A DNA stretch of 64,000 nucleotides from Anaerolineales bacterium (lineage in GTDB: Bacteria > Chloroflexota > Anaerolineae > Anaerolineales > Villigracilaceae). Position numbers and translations under genes: made by a program. This document shows positions 26,346 to 35,053 of this stretch, one piece after another (position 1 is the stretch's first letter; the number at the start of each line of letters is the position of its first letter). The notes beneath the pieces were generated by a model. The model saw only the letters and a list, made by a program, of their open reading frames with translations, searched no databases and was not told the DNA's origin. The stretch is taken from positions 3,162,001 to 3,226,000 of the forward strand of contig CP129482.1 in the NCBI GenBank assembly GCA_030583925.1, read 5' to 3'.

Positions 26346-27380
26346 ATGCCCCAAACCCAAAACCGCGCCGTGATGAACTGGCTGATCGTTTTCGCCTCCA
26401 TCGTCGCGTTCCTCATCGTCTTCGGCGGATTCGTCCGCCTCACGCGTTCCGGTCTCTCCATCGTGGAGTGGAATCCCGTCAGCGGAACGGTCCCGCCGCT
26501 TTCGGAGACCGCCTGGCAGGAAGAGTTCGCCAAATATCAGCAAACGCCCGAGTTCAAACAGATCAACTCCAATATGACGCTCGGCGAGTACCAATATATC
26601 TTCTGGATCGAATGGATCCATCGCTTCATTGCGCGTTTCGCCGGGCTTGTATATGCCATCCCTGTTTTTTATTTCCTATTCCGCAAAACCATCCCGTGGA
26701 AGGAATTCGGGATCTATTTCTGGATGGGCATGCTCTTCATCTCACAAGCCTTCGCCGGGTGGATCATGGTCGCCAGCGGATTAGTAGACCGTCCCGCCGT
26801 GAGTCACTTCAACCTGACGATCCACCTCCTGCTGGCGCTCACCCTTTTTGGGCTTGCATTGTGGACCATCCTCGGACATAAACTCGGTTTTCCAAGATCA
26901 GTTCCAAAAGTGAAATGGTCTCTCCCTTCCAAACTAGCGCTGACGTATTTCATCCTGCTGATTCTCCAAATCTCCTACGGCGGCATGACCGCCGGGCTCA
27001 AGGCGGGGCATGTTTCGGATACGTGGCCCCTCATGTTTGGAAAATGGATCCCGCCTAACCTGTTCAACTCCATCGTCAATGTATTCGAAACGCCGCAGAC
27101 CATCGTTTTCATCCACCGCTGGTTTGCGTTCGCCGTGCTGATCGCCGCCTTCGTGATGTACTCCAAAGCCCGCAAAATGAATTACCACGTTGAAATCAAA
27201 AACGGATTGATCGTACTGGTTGCGGCGGTCGCTTTGCAGATCACACTCGGCGTTTTCACCATTCTCTCTTTCGTCAACATCGTCATTGCCCTGCTCCACC
27301 AAGCCACCGCCATTGGTTTGTTTGGGCTGGGAGTGTATTTCATCCATCGCTTCCGCGCGCTGGATGCAAAGGCTGGTTAA
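26346..27380 (+). CDS. ctaA: Heme A synthase (COX15/CtaA family)
   Basis: 344 aa from the ATG at 26346, with AAGGAAA just upstream; the longer frame extends over the preceding promoter (TATAAT at about 26272). It oxidises the C8 methyl of heme O to the formyl of heme A for aa3/ba3-type oxidases. It has eight membrane spans and conserved heme ligands: EWIHR, SHFNLTIHLL, FIHRWFAF and LLHQATAIG. No heme O synthase (ctaB) gene is in the window. It is co-transcribed with the following small exported protein (1-bp gap) and sits at the edge of the oxidase island. Confidence 0.92.
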   Translation: MPQTQNRAVMNWLIVFASIVAFLIVFGGFVRLTRSGLSIVEWNPVSGTVPPLSETAWQEEFAKYQQTPEFKQINSNMTLGEYQYIFWIEWIHRFIARFAGLVYAIPVFYFLFRKTIPWKEFGIYFWMGMLFISQAFAGWIMVASGLVDRPAVSHFNLTIHLLLALTLFGLALWTILGHKLGFPRSVPKVKWSLPSKLALTYFILLILQISYGGMTAGLKAGHVSDTWPLMFGKWIPPNLFNSIVNVFETPQTIVFIHRWFAFAVLIAAFVMYSKARKMNYHVEIKNGLIVLVAAVALQITLGVFTILSFVNIVIALLHQATAIGLFGLGVYFIHRFRALDAKAG

Positions 27381-27381
27381 T

Positions 27382-27864
27382 ATGAAAAAGATCGCATCTT
27401 TGTTGCTCGCGCTTTTCCTCCTCCCTAGCGCGTTCGCTTTTGCCAAAGGCGAATTCGACTACATCATCATCAAGGGACCCGGCATCACCGGGGAGATCAA
27501 CGTCACCAACCCGGCGCTGACCGCCGACTTCTTCGCCTTCGCCGATTTCTCAAAAGGAGCGATTAACGAGCCCATTGATCCCGGCGAGGGATATCAAGTC
27601 GTCCGCGTCTACGTTGTGGACAATAAAGCCCAAGCGTTCGACCAATTGCATTATTATCCCTACACGGGGTACGTATACTATGATGGATTGGCAGAAGGCT
27701 CATCGGAATACGACGGCAAATGGTTTGCCGCTGACGTAGACGCGAACGAACCTTTCCGCAGCGCGCTAAACCAGCGCGCCCGGCTGAGTTGGGTCACGCT
27801 TGGCGTGTTGACCGCTCTGATCGTTGTGTTCGCTATCGCGTATTATCGAAAACCGAAGTCATAG
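27382..27864 (+). CDS. Exported protein with C-terminal membrane anchor, unknown function
   Basis: 160 aa from the ATG 1 bp after the ctaA stop, so translation is probably coupled. Residues 1-22 are a signal peptide (MKKIASLLLALFLLPSAFAF-AKG). The extracytoplasmic part (about 24-130) is rich in Tyr, Asp and Gly (DYIIIKGPGITGEI, YYPYTGYVYYDGLAEG). One helix about 135-155 (WVTLGVLTALIVVFAIAYY) and a KPKS tail end it. It has no Cys or His motif for metal binding. A role in oxidase assembly is only suggested by its position. Confidence 0.8.
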   Translation: MKKIASLLLALFLLPSAFAFAKGEFDYIIIKGPGITGEINVTNPALTADFFAFADFSKGAINEPIDPGEGYQVVRVYVVDNKAQAFDQLHYYPYTGYVYYDGLAEGSSEYDGKWFAADVDANEPFRSALNQRARLSWVTLGVLTALIVVFAIAYYRKPKS

Positions 27865-27882
27865 CCCCCGCTTTTAAGTATC

Positions 27883-27930
27883 AGCCACGGATAACGCGGA
27901 CGATTCAAAAAATCCGCGTTATCCGTGGCT
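27883..27930. terminator. Bidirectional palindrome between convergent genes
   Basis: Perfect 18-bp arms AGCCACGGATAACGCGGA and TCCGCGTTATCCGTGGCT with a 12-nt A-rich loop, between the exported-protein stop and the end of the cytochrome b fusion gene. It could terminate both transcripts; the sequence also has the look of a dispersed repeat. Confidence 0.7.
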
Positions 27931-27943
27931 AAAATTTTGAAGC

Positions 27944-30001
27944 CTATCTCAACTCAAACGTATCCGTCTTTTCGTTGTATACAAGCGCCCAAACCTGCCC
28001 CTTGTCGAATTCAACTTCATCGGAAAATACATTTCTAAATTCGTTCGTGTCGTCTTTGATGAAGACCTCGACGAAATGAGCGCCCGATTCCACTTGCAAA
28101 AATTCCAGCGCGCTGATCCGTCCATTGCCGCCGACGCCGGACGGTTTGAACACTTCATCGAACACGGTTTCACCGTCAATCACCACACGGATGCTCATCG
28201 GGAAATGCGCCCCGCCGAAGATCTTTTCCGGGTCTGCTCCCTCAGGCAGGACGACTCCCTCGGGGATGTTTGCAACGTCCACCTTCCCCTTCGCATCCAC
28301 CGCGATTCGCAGTGCAGATTCCTCCGCAGCGGACATGCCCGCAGGAATATCCAACGGCAAAGCGAGGGCAAATAAACCCAATAACAAGACCGTTCCAACT
28401 AACCCGCCCACCAACGAGGGTATCAACCGGTTGTGATCCTTGATGCGCGGCAGACTGGGCGCGGGTTTATTTTTCTGAAACTCCTCGGTGTGCAACTCGT
28501 CCAAAAATTTTTCGACCGGTTTCGGGTCGTTCGGGGTCGCTTCGAGCCAATGCAAACCCTTCGTCACCAACGCGGGACGCAGATGCAAACGGTTCAAAAT
28601 CCAGTGCGAATCTTCGCGGTTCGGGCTGTCGCGATATGGATGCGACAACAGCACGATATCCCGCGCCCCCTCGCTTTGCAGCGTTTTGACCCAATCAATG
28701 TTGACCGCGCCGATGCTGGGCAACATGGCTGTAACGATTTTCGCATCGCTCCCATCCCAGCTTGTCACGCCGACGCGGCTTTCTGCGCCGCCCACGCCCA
28801 ACTTCTCCGGCAAACCGCCCAGCGTGTGAGTCCGTTGATTGGTGAACATCACCGTGACGGGATTCCCGTCTTTCAATTCGCGTTTCAACGCGCCTTTCAC
28901 TACGCCGAAGGTTTGCTCGCCGCTATACCCGCCCTTCAAATGGATCGCGTCCACCGGGCATGAACCGACGCAGATTCCGCAAGCAGTGCATAACTTGGGG
29001 TTGATCACCGCCAGTTTGGGGTAGCCGCTATCGTCATCCCGTTCCACCATACGGATGGCGTCGTAGGGACATTCGTTATAGCACAGAACACAGCCGGTAC
29101 ACTTCGGGTCGGTGACGATGGCGGGTCCCGCGTCACGACCGGGAGCAAGCCACGGGAGCAGGAACAGACTTCCCGCCGTAAGAATCGCAAGTCCCCAAAA
29201 GATCACGTTGCCCCACGTATCCGCAAGCGGAAGAAGCGCGAGGTAGAAACTGTCAATCGGAACAGACCCGACCATGGCGCTGAGATCGGCTGGCGCGTAG
29301 GACATGGCGGGTTTGAACAACGAGAGGACGATCAACCCCACCAACGCTTGAAGCGCCGCCCAGCGCGGAGTCCACCAGCGCGCACGCGAGAGATGCAGGC
29401 TGTGGATATTGATGAAGAAGAACGTAATGATGGGAACGAAAACGTGCAAGAAGAGGATGATGACGAAGTTCGAAAACGTGCGCGAGGCGAGATCGGTTGA
29501 AATGTACGTAAGTCCCGAACTGCCTGCGATATTCTGCATCATGAATTCGGTCATCCACTGGGCGCGCTGATCCCATACCATCCAATAGCCGAAAGTGCCA
29601 GCCAGCCACGTCATCGCCAGCATGATCCAGCCGCTCGTCCACGCCAGCCAGCGTTGACCCCAGAAACGGTCGCCGATGAACATCCGCACGAGATGCAGGA
29701 TGATAAGGATGATCATCGCATCGGACGCGTAGCGATGCACACTGCGGATTAGCGAACCGTACCAAGTGGAACTTATTTTTTCCACAGTGGCGTACGCAAC
29801 ATCCGCTCCGGGGCGATAGATGATCGTGAGATATGTGCCGGTGGCGATCAACACGATCAACATGAAGATGGTGAGCGTGCCGAGATGATAGAACGGGTTG
29901 AAATCCGATTTTGCGAAGCGGTTGACCGCGCCTTCGATCGCGACGCCGATCTTTTCGATCTTTCGCAGGAACGTTCGTTCAGGGTAAAGTTTTTTTGTCA
30001 T
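27944..30001 (-). CDS. Cytochrome b / 2x[4Fe-4S] ferredoxin / FlpD-like fusion protein
   Basis: 685 aa from the ATG at 30001 (MTKKLYPERTFLRKIE); a TTG 63 nt earlier is possible. Residues about 25-215 are a cytochrome b (b6-type) domain with histidine pairs in SVHRYASDAMIILIILH and LHVFVPIITFFFINIH, each pair 14 residues apart. Two more helices follow. Next come two [4Fe-4S] motifs, CTGCVLCYNECP and CTACGICVGSCP. About 375-510 resembles the hydrogenase delta-subunit (MvhD/FlpD) fold but without its cysteines (VLLSHPYRDSPN). A further helix and a 130-residue beta-rich extracytoplasmic tail end the protein. It could carry electrons between quinone and a cytoplasmic iron-sulfur partner; direction is unknown. 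It is last in the minus-strand respiratory gene run. Confidence 0.85.
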   Translation of the reverse strand: MTKKLYPERTFLRKIEKIGVAIEGAVNRFAKSDFNPFYHLGTLTIFMLIVLIATGTYLTIIYRPGADVAYATVEKISSTWYGSLIRSVHRYASDAMIILIILHLVRMFIGDRFWGQRWLAWTSGWIMLAMTWLAGTFGYWMVWDQRAQWMTEFMMQNIAGSSGLTYISTDLASRTFSNFVIILFLHVFVPIITFFFINIHSLHLSRARWWTPRWAALQALVGLIVLSLFKPAMSYAPADLSAMVGSVPIDSFYLALLPLADTWGNVIFWGLAILTAGSLFLLPWLAPGRDAGPAIVTDPKCTGCVLCYNECPYDAIRMVERDDDSGYPKLAVINPKLCTACGICVGSCPVDAIHLKGGYSGEQTFGVVKGALKRELKDGNPVTVMFTNQRTHTLGGLPEKLGVGGAESRVGVTSWDGSDAKIVTAMLPSIGAVNIDWVKTLQSEGARDIVLLSHPYRDSPNREDSHWILNRLHLRPALVTKGLHWLEATPNDPKPVEKFLDELHTEEFQKNKPAPSLPRIKDHNRLIPSLVGGLVGTVLLLGLFALALPLDIPAGMSAAEESALRIAVDAKGKVDVANIPEGVVLPEGADPEKIFGGAHFPMSIRVVIDGETVFDEVFKPSGVGGNGRISALEFLQVESGAHFVEVFIKDDTNEFRNVFSDEVEFDKGQVWALVYNEKTDTFELR

Positions 30002-30066
30002 CAATGGTTTCCAATTATTTAAAGTTTCGTCGGCAGCGACACAGTCTCGCGTAGAGCGCCGCAAGT

Positions 30067-32469
30067 CTACTCAACTGCCGATGTTTCCATCTCGTCCAAC
30101 AACGGATATTTATTCATCCGCATGGCGTTCGCCGTCACGAAGATACTGCTCATCACCATCGCCAGCGCGGCAAAGACCGGTTTCATCAACCCAGCCATCG
30201 CCAGCCCCACGCCAATAATATTGTACACGAACGCCCAGCCGAGGTTTTCGCGCACACGGCGCATGGTCGTGGTCGCCAGATCGAACAGCCACGGCACGGC
30301 GCGCAGATCGTCGCGCATCAAGACCACGTCCGAGGCAGCGCCCGCCACATCCGCGCCGTGATTCATCGCCAGTCCAACGGCCGCCGCCGCGAGCGCGGGT
30401 CCATCGTTGATGCCGTCGCCGACCATCGCGGTATGCTCGCTCAGCCGCGACATTTTTTCATCGGGATGCAACTCCGCCTGCACCGGCACACCCAGCCGCG
30501 CCTGCCATCGTTCGCCGGCGCGCGCGTCGTCGCCGGTCAACACGCCGAGTTCAAGCCCGCGTGATTTCAACTGCGCGATCACAGCCTCCGCTTCCGGACG
30601 GATCGTTTCGCCCAAGCCGATAACGCCTCGGACTTGCCCATCCCAACCGGCAAACACGACGACCTGCCCCGCGTCTTTCCACGTGTCGGCTTGCTTCGCG
30701 ATCTCCTTCGGCATTTCCAACCCTTCGGCAGACATCAGACGCGCCGAGCCGATGAAGGCTTGTTGCGATTGGAAAGCGGAAAGTAGCTCTGTTGTCCCTT
30801 TCACACCGAGCGAGGGCAGGGGTTTGAACAAAGTTGGCTTCACCAGTTCAACGTGATTCGATCTTGCATATTCAACAATCGCTTGTGCCAGCGGATGTTC
30901 GGATTCGTTTTCGATGGAGGCAATGATTTGAAGAAACTTTTTGCCTCTTTCCTCTTTCTTCTCGATTCCCTCATCAGCGACAAACAAGCCCTGCACTCTC
31001 ATCGGCAGTTGCGTGAGCGTGCCGGTTTTATCGAAGAAGACTCTCTCCACTTTTGCCAGCCGTTCGAGCGCGGCGACGCTCCGCAGGATGATTCCCGATT
31101 CTGCCGCGCGTCCCAGCGACAACCACAGCGTGAGCGGAGTCGCCAGCCCCAGCGCGCACGGGCAAGCGATCAGCAACACAGACAGCGCGACGAGCAACCC
31201 AGTTTCCGCTCCGGAGTGGGCGCTCCAAAAGAGGAAAGCGATCGCCGCGAGTCCCAACGCGATCGGCGTCATCCACGCGGAGAGTTTATCGGCAAGTCGT
31301 TCAAGGGGAGAGCGGTTCCACAAGGCTTCGTGCAACAACCGCCCGATCTGCCCGGCAATTGTGGATTCCCCCACCGCCGAAGCGATAATCTCGAAACTGC
31401 CATCGAGGTTCACCGTCCCTGCTTTGACCGCGTCGCCTTCGTGATGAGTTACCGGCTTGGGTTCGCCGGTCAGCAAGGATTCATCCACATCTCCTTCGCC
31501 GAGGGCGATCAAGCCGTCCACGGGGAAGCGGTCACCAGGTCGGACGCGGACGCGCATACCAGGCTTGAGGTCGGCAACGTTGACCGTCTTTTCCGCTTCG
31601 CCGGTCACGACCACAGCCGTATCGGGAATCTGTTCGAGCAATTTCGCCACCGCCGCGTTGCTCGCTTTGTGCGCCTGCATTTCCAACCAGCGCCCAACCG
31701 AAATGAGGAAGATCAACATAGTAGCCGTGTCGAAATACAATCCGCCGTGACCGACAATGAGGTTCCGCACTGACAAGCCAAACGCGGAAAATGTTCCGAT
31801 GGCAATGAGGGTGTGAATGTTAGGTTGTCCACGCAGGAGACTCGCAAACCCCGCCCGCAGAATCGGTAAGCCTAGCAAGATCAACACCGGGAGGCTGGAA
31901 AGCAACATCATCACTTGAAAGAAATCAACCAGCGGCTGGGATTCAGGCGTTGCCCAACCGAAAATCTCGCGTGCGTAAATCCCCGCGCCGACGATCATAT
32001 CGTGCAGGACCATCACCGCGCCGATGAGCAAACGGGTAAAGAACGATTCTTCCTCATCGTAGGGTTTTTCATCCGGCAGTGTGGCTTTATACCCCAGCGA
32101 GCGGACTCGTTTTTTTAGGATTTTGGGATTGGTAACTGCAGAATCGAAGGTAATGCTGGTCTGCTGTTGGATGAAGCTCGTTTCGGCGTTGACCACCCCT
32201 TTTGTGCGTTTGAGGTTTTCGCTCACCAGCCACGCGCACGAAGAACACCACATTCCGCTAAGGGTGAGGGTAACGTTCTCCGCATTTTCTGCATTTGCGA
32301 TTTGAGTTGTCGGCTTTGCCGGCGCGTCTGCCAGCAATGCGGCGACCTCCCTGCACGAGGGACAGCAGAATACATCGCCCCGGTCATTTGTGAGGGGATG
32401 CAGGGTCGTCAGTCCGCAGAGGGAGCAGGTGACGAGGGTCTTAGCAGGGGTGGCGGTGGCGAGGGTCAT
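30067..32469 (-). CDS. Copper-translocating P-type ATPase (CcoI/FixI-like)
   Basis: 800 aa. An N-terminal zinc-ribbon-like piece (CSLCG and FCCPSC) precedes one heavy-metal domain with MWCSSCAW, an arrangement typical of CcoI/FixI pumps that supply copper to oxidase assembly rather than detoxifying CopA. Then come eight membrane helices with CPCALGLATP, the actuator TGEP motif, phosphorylation site FDKTGTLT, SEHPLAQAI and hinge GDGINDGPAL, all intact. It follows the COG2836-like gene by 104 bp. This supports copper supply to the CuA/CuB centres of the oxidase encoded upstream. Confidence 0.92.
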   Translation of the reverse strand: MTLATATPAKTLVTCSLCGLTTLHPLTNDRGDVFCCPSCREVAALLADAPAKPTTQIANAENAENVTLTLSGMWCSSCAWLVSENLKRTKGVVNAETSFIQQQTSITFDSAVTNPKILKKRVRSLGYKATLPDEKPYDEEESFFTRLLIGAVMVLHDMIVGAGIYAREIFGWATPESQPLVDFFQVMMLLSSLPVLILLGLPILRAGFASLLRGQPNIHTLIAIGTFSAFGLSVRNLIVGHGGLYFDTATMLIFLISVGRWLEMQAHKASNAAVAKLLEQIPDTAVVVTGEAEKTVNVADLKPGMRVRVRPGDRFPVDGLIALGEGDVDESLLTGEPKPVTHHEGDAVKAGTVNLDGSFEIIASAVGESTIAGQIGRLLHEALWNRSPLERLADKLSAWMTPIALGLAAIAFLFWSAHSGAETGLLVALSVLLIACPCALGLATPLTLWLSLGRAAESGIILRSVAALERLAKVERVFFDKTGTLTQLPMRVQGLFVADEGIEKKEERGKKFLQIIASIENESEHPLAQAIVEYARSNHVELVKPTLFKPLPSLGVKGTTELLSAFQSQQAFIGSARLMSAEGLEMPKEIAKQADTWKDAGQVVVFAGWDGQVRGVIGLGETIRPEAEAVIAQLKSRGLELGVLTGDDARAGERWQARLGVPVQAELHPDEKMSRLSEHTAMVGDGINDGPALAAAAVGLAMNHGADVAGAASDVVLMRDDLRAVPWLFDLATTTMRRVRENLGWAFVYNIIGVGLAMAGLMKPVFAALAMVMSSIFVTANAMRMNKYPLLDEMETSAVE

Positions 32470-32516
32470 GAGGCGTTAGAAGTCGGTTTGTGAGGCGATA
32501 CGAGTTGCGAGGTTCG

Positions 32517-32541
32517 TACTGCGTATTGCGTATTGCGTATT
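32517..32541 (-). repeat. TACGCAA tandem tract in the P-type ATPase leader
   Basis: On the minus strand three units of about 7 nt (ATACGCA, ATACGCA, GTACG) precede the ATPase gene by about 50 bp. Related sequence (CTACGTAGTACGCAGTA) precedes the MFS gene at 59398. Confidence 0.6.
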
Positions 32542-32573
32542 TACGTTTGTACCTGTTTACCTACTTCCATCCT

Positions 32574-33239
32574 TCACCAGAACATCACTTCGCCGATCAT
32601 TAGATGACCGACAAGACCGAGCGCGGCAAACCCACGCATGGCAAATTGGAAACCGAAAAGCATCATGACGAGGGTGGCGAGTCCACGCGACCAGGTGCGT
32701 GAATGCGCTCGGTTTGCCAGCCATTTGACGGCGAGCAAACTCGGAACCGTGGCGATGCCGAAGATGAGCATGTTCAACGCGCCGCGAACCACATCTGCTG
32801 ACGCGACCGCTGTGACGAGCGCGGTGAGGACCAAGCCGCAAGGGAGGAGTCCCCAAAGGAAACCGAGCAGGTAGGGGCTGAGGAAAGAGGCGTTGTCGAA
32901 GGCGCGGATAGCGCGTCCCCAGCGTTGAGTCAAAGAGGAGAATAAAAGTTCGGGCGAGGGAGTCAGCCCAAGGAACGCGGATGCCATGTAGAAGGCGAGG
33001 ATGGCAACGAGGAGCGAGAGGGCGGCTTGCAGTTTGTCGAATTGCCAGAGGGTTTGCCCAAACGCGCCGAAGAGCGCGCCCAACAAGGTGTAGGTTGAGA
33101 CGCGCCCAGCGTGAGCGAGAACCCATGCCGATTTGTTGCGGAAGACGGGTTGCCGGTCGAAGAGAATGACAACGGCGCTGCACATGCCTACGCAGTGACC
33201 GAGGCTCCCTAGCAAGCCGAGCAACAACGAAGCCAACAT
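32574..33239 (-). CDS. COG2836-type (TauE/SafE-like, DsbD-like) membrane protein, probable copper handling
   Basis: 221 aa, six membrane helices in two halves. The N-terminal GSLGHCVGMCSA and the central GFLWGLLPCGLVLTAL match proteins annotated as sulfite exporter TauE/SafE family that sit beside ccoI in oxidase clusters. The two cysteines of the first motif are candidate Cu(I) ligands. Together with the P-type ATPase downstream it probably delivers copper to the oxidase. A perfect 16-bp-arm palindrome separates it from subunit I, so it may have reduced read-through. Confidence 0.87.
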   Translation of the reverse strand: MLASLLLGLLGSLGHCVGMCSAVVILFDRQPVFRNKSAWVLAHAGRVSTYTLLGALFGAFGQTLWQFDKLQAALSLLVAILAFYMASAFLGLTPSPELLFSSLTQRWGRAIRAFDNASFLSPYLLGFLWGLLPCGLVLTALVTAVASADVVRGALNMLIFGIATVPSLLAVKWLANRAHSRTWSRGLATLVMMLFGFQFAMRGFAALGLVGHLMIGEVMFW

Positions 33240-33269
33240 TGTCTACCTTTATTGTGCGAAATCTTTCCG

Positions 33270-33304
33270 AAGACATCGGAAGTCCAAGGGACTTCCGATG
33301 TCTT
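33270..33304. terminator. Long palindrome between oxidase subunit I and the copper genes
   Basis: Perfect arms AAGACATCGGAAGTCC (33270-33285) and GGACTTCCGATGTCTT (33289-33304) with a 3-nt loop. No long T-run follows on the minus strand, so it is either an attenuator, an mRNA end protector or a dispersed palindrome. Confidence 0.65.
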
Positions 33305-33314
33305 TGTTCTTACG

Positions 33315-35042
33315 TTATCGAATAAACCACGTGCGTCCCAGCAACCACCAGTTGGCGAGGTAATAAACGGCGAACCAAACGAGAAAGGCAATCACCAACA
33401 CGAACGAGCCGCGCGGTTGGTTTTGCTTGTCTTCGAGATCGTGTTCGGTCAGTTTGGTGGATTCGAGGAGCGGGTTGTTGCTTCCTGAAACCAGGAGCAA
33501 ATTGCTCGCTTCGAGTCGCGGTCCGGTGAGGATCGAAGTCAATACGATGGTGACGTACATGATGCCGCCGATGACCGCGATGATCGTGCCGATGCCGAAG
33601 ATGGCAAGGGTGAGGTCAATCGTGCCGGGGATAACGCCGGAGAAGGTGATGTCCCAGTTGCGGCGCGAGACGCCTTGCAAGCCACTGGTGATCATGCCCA
33701 GTGAAACTAGAGCCATGCCGGCGCCAAACACATACGGTTGCCAAACCGCCCATTTCTTGAGTTTCAATTCCTTGCGGAAGATGAGCGGGATTACATAGTA
33801 AGTGAAGCCCATGAAGGCGGTTGTGGTGCCAGCAACCACGGTGGCGTGGAAGTGACCCGGCAGACGCATCGTGTTATGGACAAGCAAGTTGATCTGTTCT
33901 GTGCCGATGGTAACGCCGGTGACGCCGCCAACCCAGCCGAAGAGCACCATGGATACGACCACCGCGCCGAAGCCCGGTTCTTTCCACGGACCGTTCCGCA
34001 GCCAGCCAAACAAACCTTTTCGATAGCCTTTGGCGCGCAGGGCAACTTCCATGGCGGCAGGGATGGAGAAGGCGTGCATCATCGAACCCAGCACTGCAAG
34101 GTACATCGCGTAGGAGGTGTTGACCGATTTCCACGCGAAGGAAAGACCAGGATCCACCAACAGGTGATGCGCCGAGCCGAGGTTGATGAAGAACAGGTAC
34201 AGCACGAAGGCTAAACGCGAAAACTTTTCATTGAGCGGGCGGATGCCGACGGTCATCTGGGCGAGCGCATACCAAATGGCGATCATCGCCGCTAGGTTGA
34301 CCTGTTGAGCGGGATGTCCAAAACCCCAGAAAAAGTTACGATAAATGCCCGGGTCATAATTGGGCAAGAGGTCCATGGACCAGAAGAACGCGGGCACAAC
34401 CGCGGCAGCGCCTTCTAACAGGGTATAGGTGGCAATGATCGCGGCGGTCATAAAGCCGAAAACCACGAGCGGCAACGATCCTTCAAAGCGTCCTTCGCGT
34501 TTGGCGACAACGATGTTGATGAAGAACGTGACGACCGCGATCAACGCGCCGACCGCGAACAGGATGTAACTCAGATAGAACAACGGCGAGGCTTTCAGAG
34601 GAACGTACGCGGTGTATGCAACCGTGTTCTTCGGGTCGAGCAAGACGACAAAGTTCGCCATCAAGCCGCCGACCGCCATTAGAATGAACGCAAACCAAGC
34701 GGTTTTGGGAGCGGCGTGCCGCGCGTTTAGTAACACGGTCGAGCCGAAGTGCAAACCTGCAATTTCGAAGAACACCATCCATGCGATGAGCATGTCAATG
34801 CCGTGCAAGGTCAGCAAGCGATAGAACCAGGTCGCATCCAGAAGATGAACTGCCTGCCAGCGGGTGAGTCCGATCAGCAACGCGGCAAGTCCGCCGATGG
34901 TGAGACACACCACCGCCATCACCGCGTTGGCAATGATCAGGCGTTCGGCGTGCATATCCACTTTCAGCGTGGTGACGGGGCAAGTGCGATAGTCGTCCTT
35001 CGCATCTTTTGCCCAAGGGACTGTGGGGGCGAGTGTAGCCAT
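33315..35042 (-). CDS. Heme-copper oxidase superfamily subunit I lacking the cross-link tyrosine (oxidase or NO reductase)
   Basis: 575 aa from the ATG at 35042 with AGGAG 8 nt upstream. It has at least twelve helices. Heme and CuB ligands are present: H80 (TLHGIDML), H243 (GFGHPAQQVN), H292/H293 (SAHHLL) and H397/H399 (LPGHFHAT). The NTMRLPGHFHAT segment is closest to B-family (ba3-type) enzymes. In ordinary oxidases the helix VI motif is HPxVY, with Tyr four residues after His; here that position is Q247. Without the His-Tyr cofactor, O2 reduction in the usual way is doubtful. Loss of this Tyr is known in NO-reducing members of the superfamily (eNOR, sNOR and others), so an NO reductase role is plausible. 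It is third in an operon after subunit II. Confidence 0.88.
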   Translation of the reverse strand: MATLAPTVPWAKDAKDDYRTCPVTTLKVDMHAERLIIANAVMAVVCLTIGGLAALLIGLTRWQAVHLLDATWFYRLLTLHGIDMLIAWMVFFEIAGLHFGSTVLLNARHAAPKTAWFAFILMAVGGLMANFVVLLDPKNTVAYTAYVPLKASPLFYLSYILFAVGALIAVVTFFINIVVAKREGRFEGSLPLVVFGFMTAAIIATYTLLEGAAAVVPAFFWSMDLLPNYDPGIYRNFFWGFGHPAQQVNLAAMIAIWYALAQMTVGIRPLNEKFSRLAFVLYLFFINLGSAHHLLVDPGLSFAWKSVNTSYAMYLAVLGSMMHAFSIPAAMEVALRAKGYRKGLFGWLRNGPWKEPGFGAVVVSMVLFGWVGGVTGVTIGTEQINLLVHNTMRLPGHFHATVVAGTTTAFMGFTYYVIPLIFRKELKLKKWAVWQPYVFGAGMALVSLGMITSGLQGVSRRNWDITFSGVIPGTIDLTLAIFGIGTIIAVIGGIMYVTIVLTSILTGPRLEASNLLLVSGSNNPLLESTKLTEHDLEDKQNQPRGSFVLVIAFLVWFAVYYLANWWLLGRTWFIR

Positions 35043-35053
35043 GACTTCTGCTC

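Noticed and set aside
32557..33276. 239-codon frame overlapping the COG2836-like gene on the same strand
   Set aside because: It is the same DNA in a shifted frame; the other frame has the membrane helices and conserved Cys and Pro-Cys motifs.
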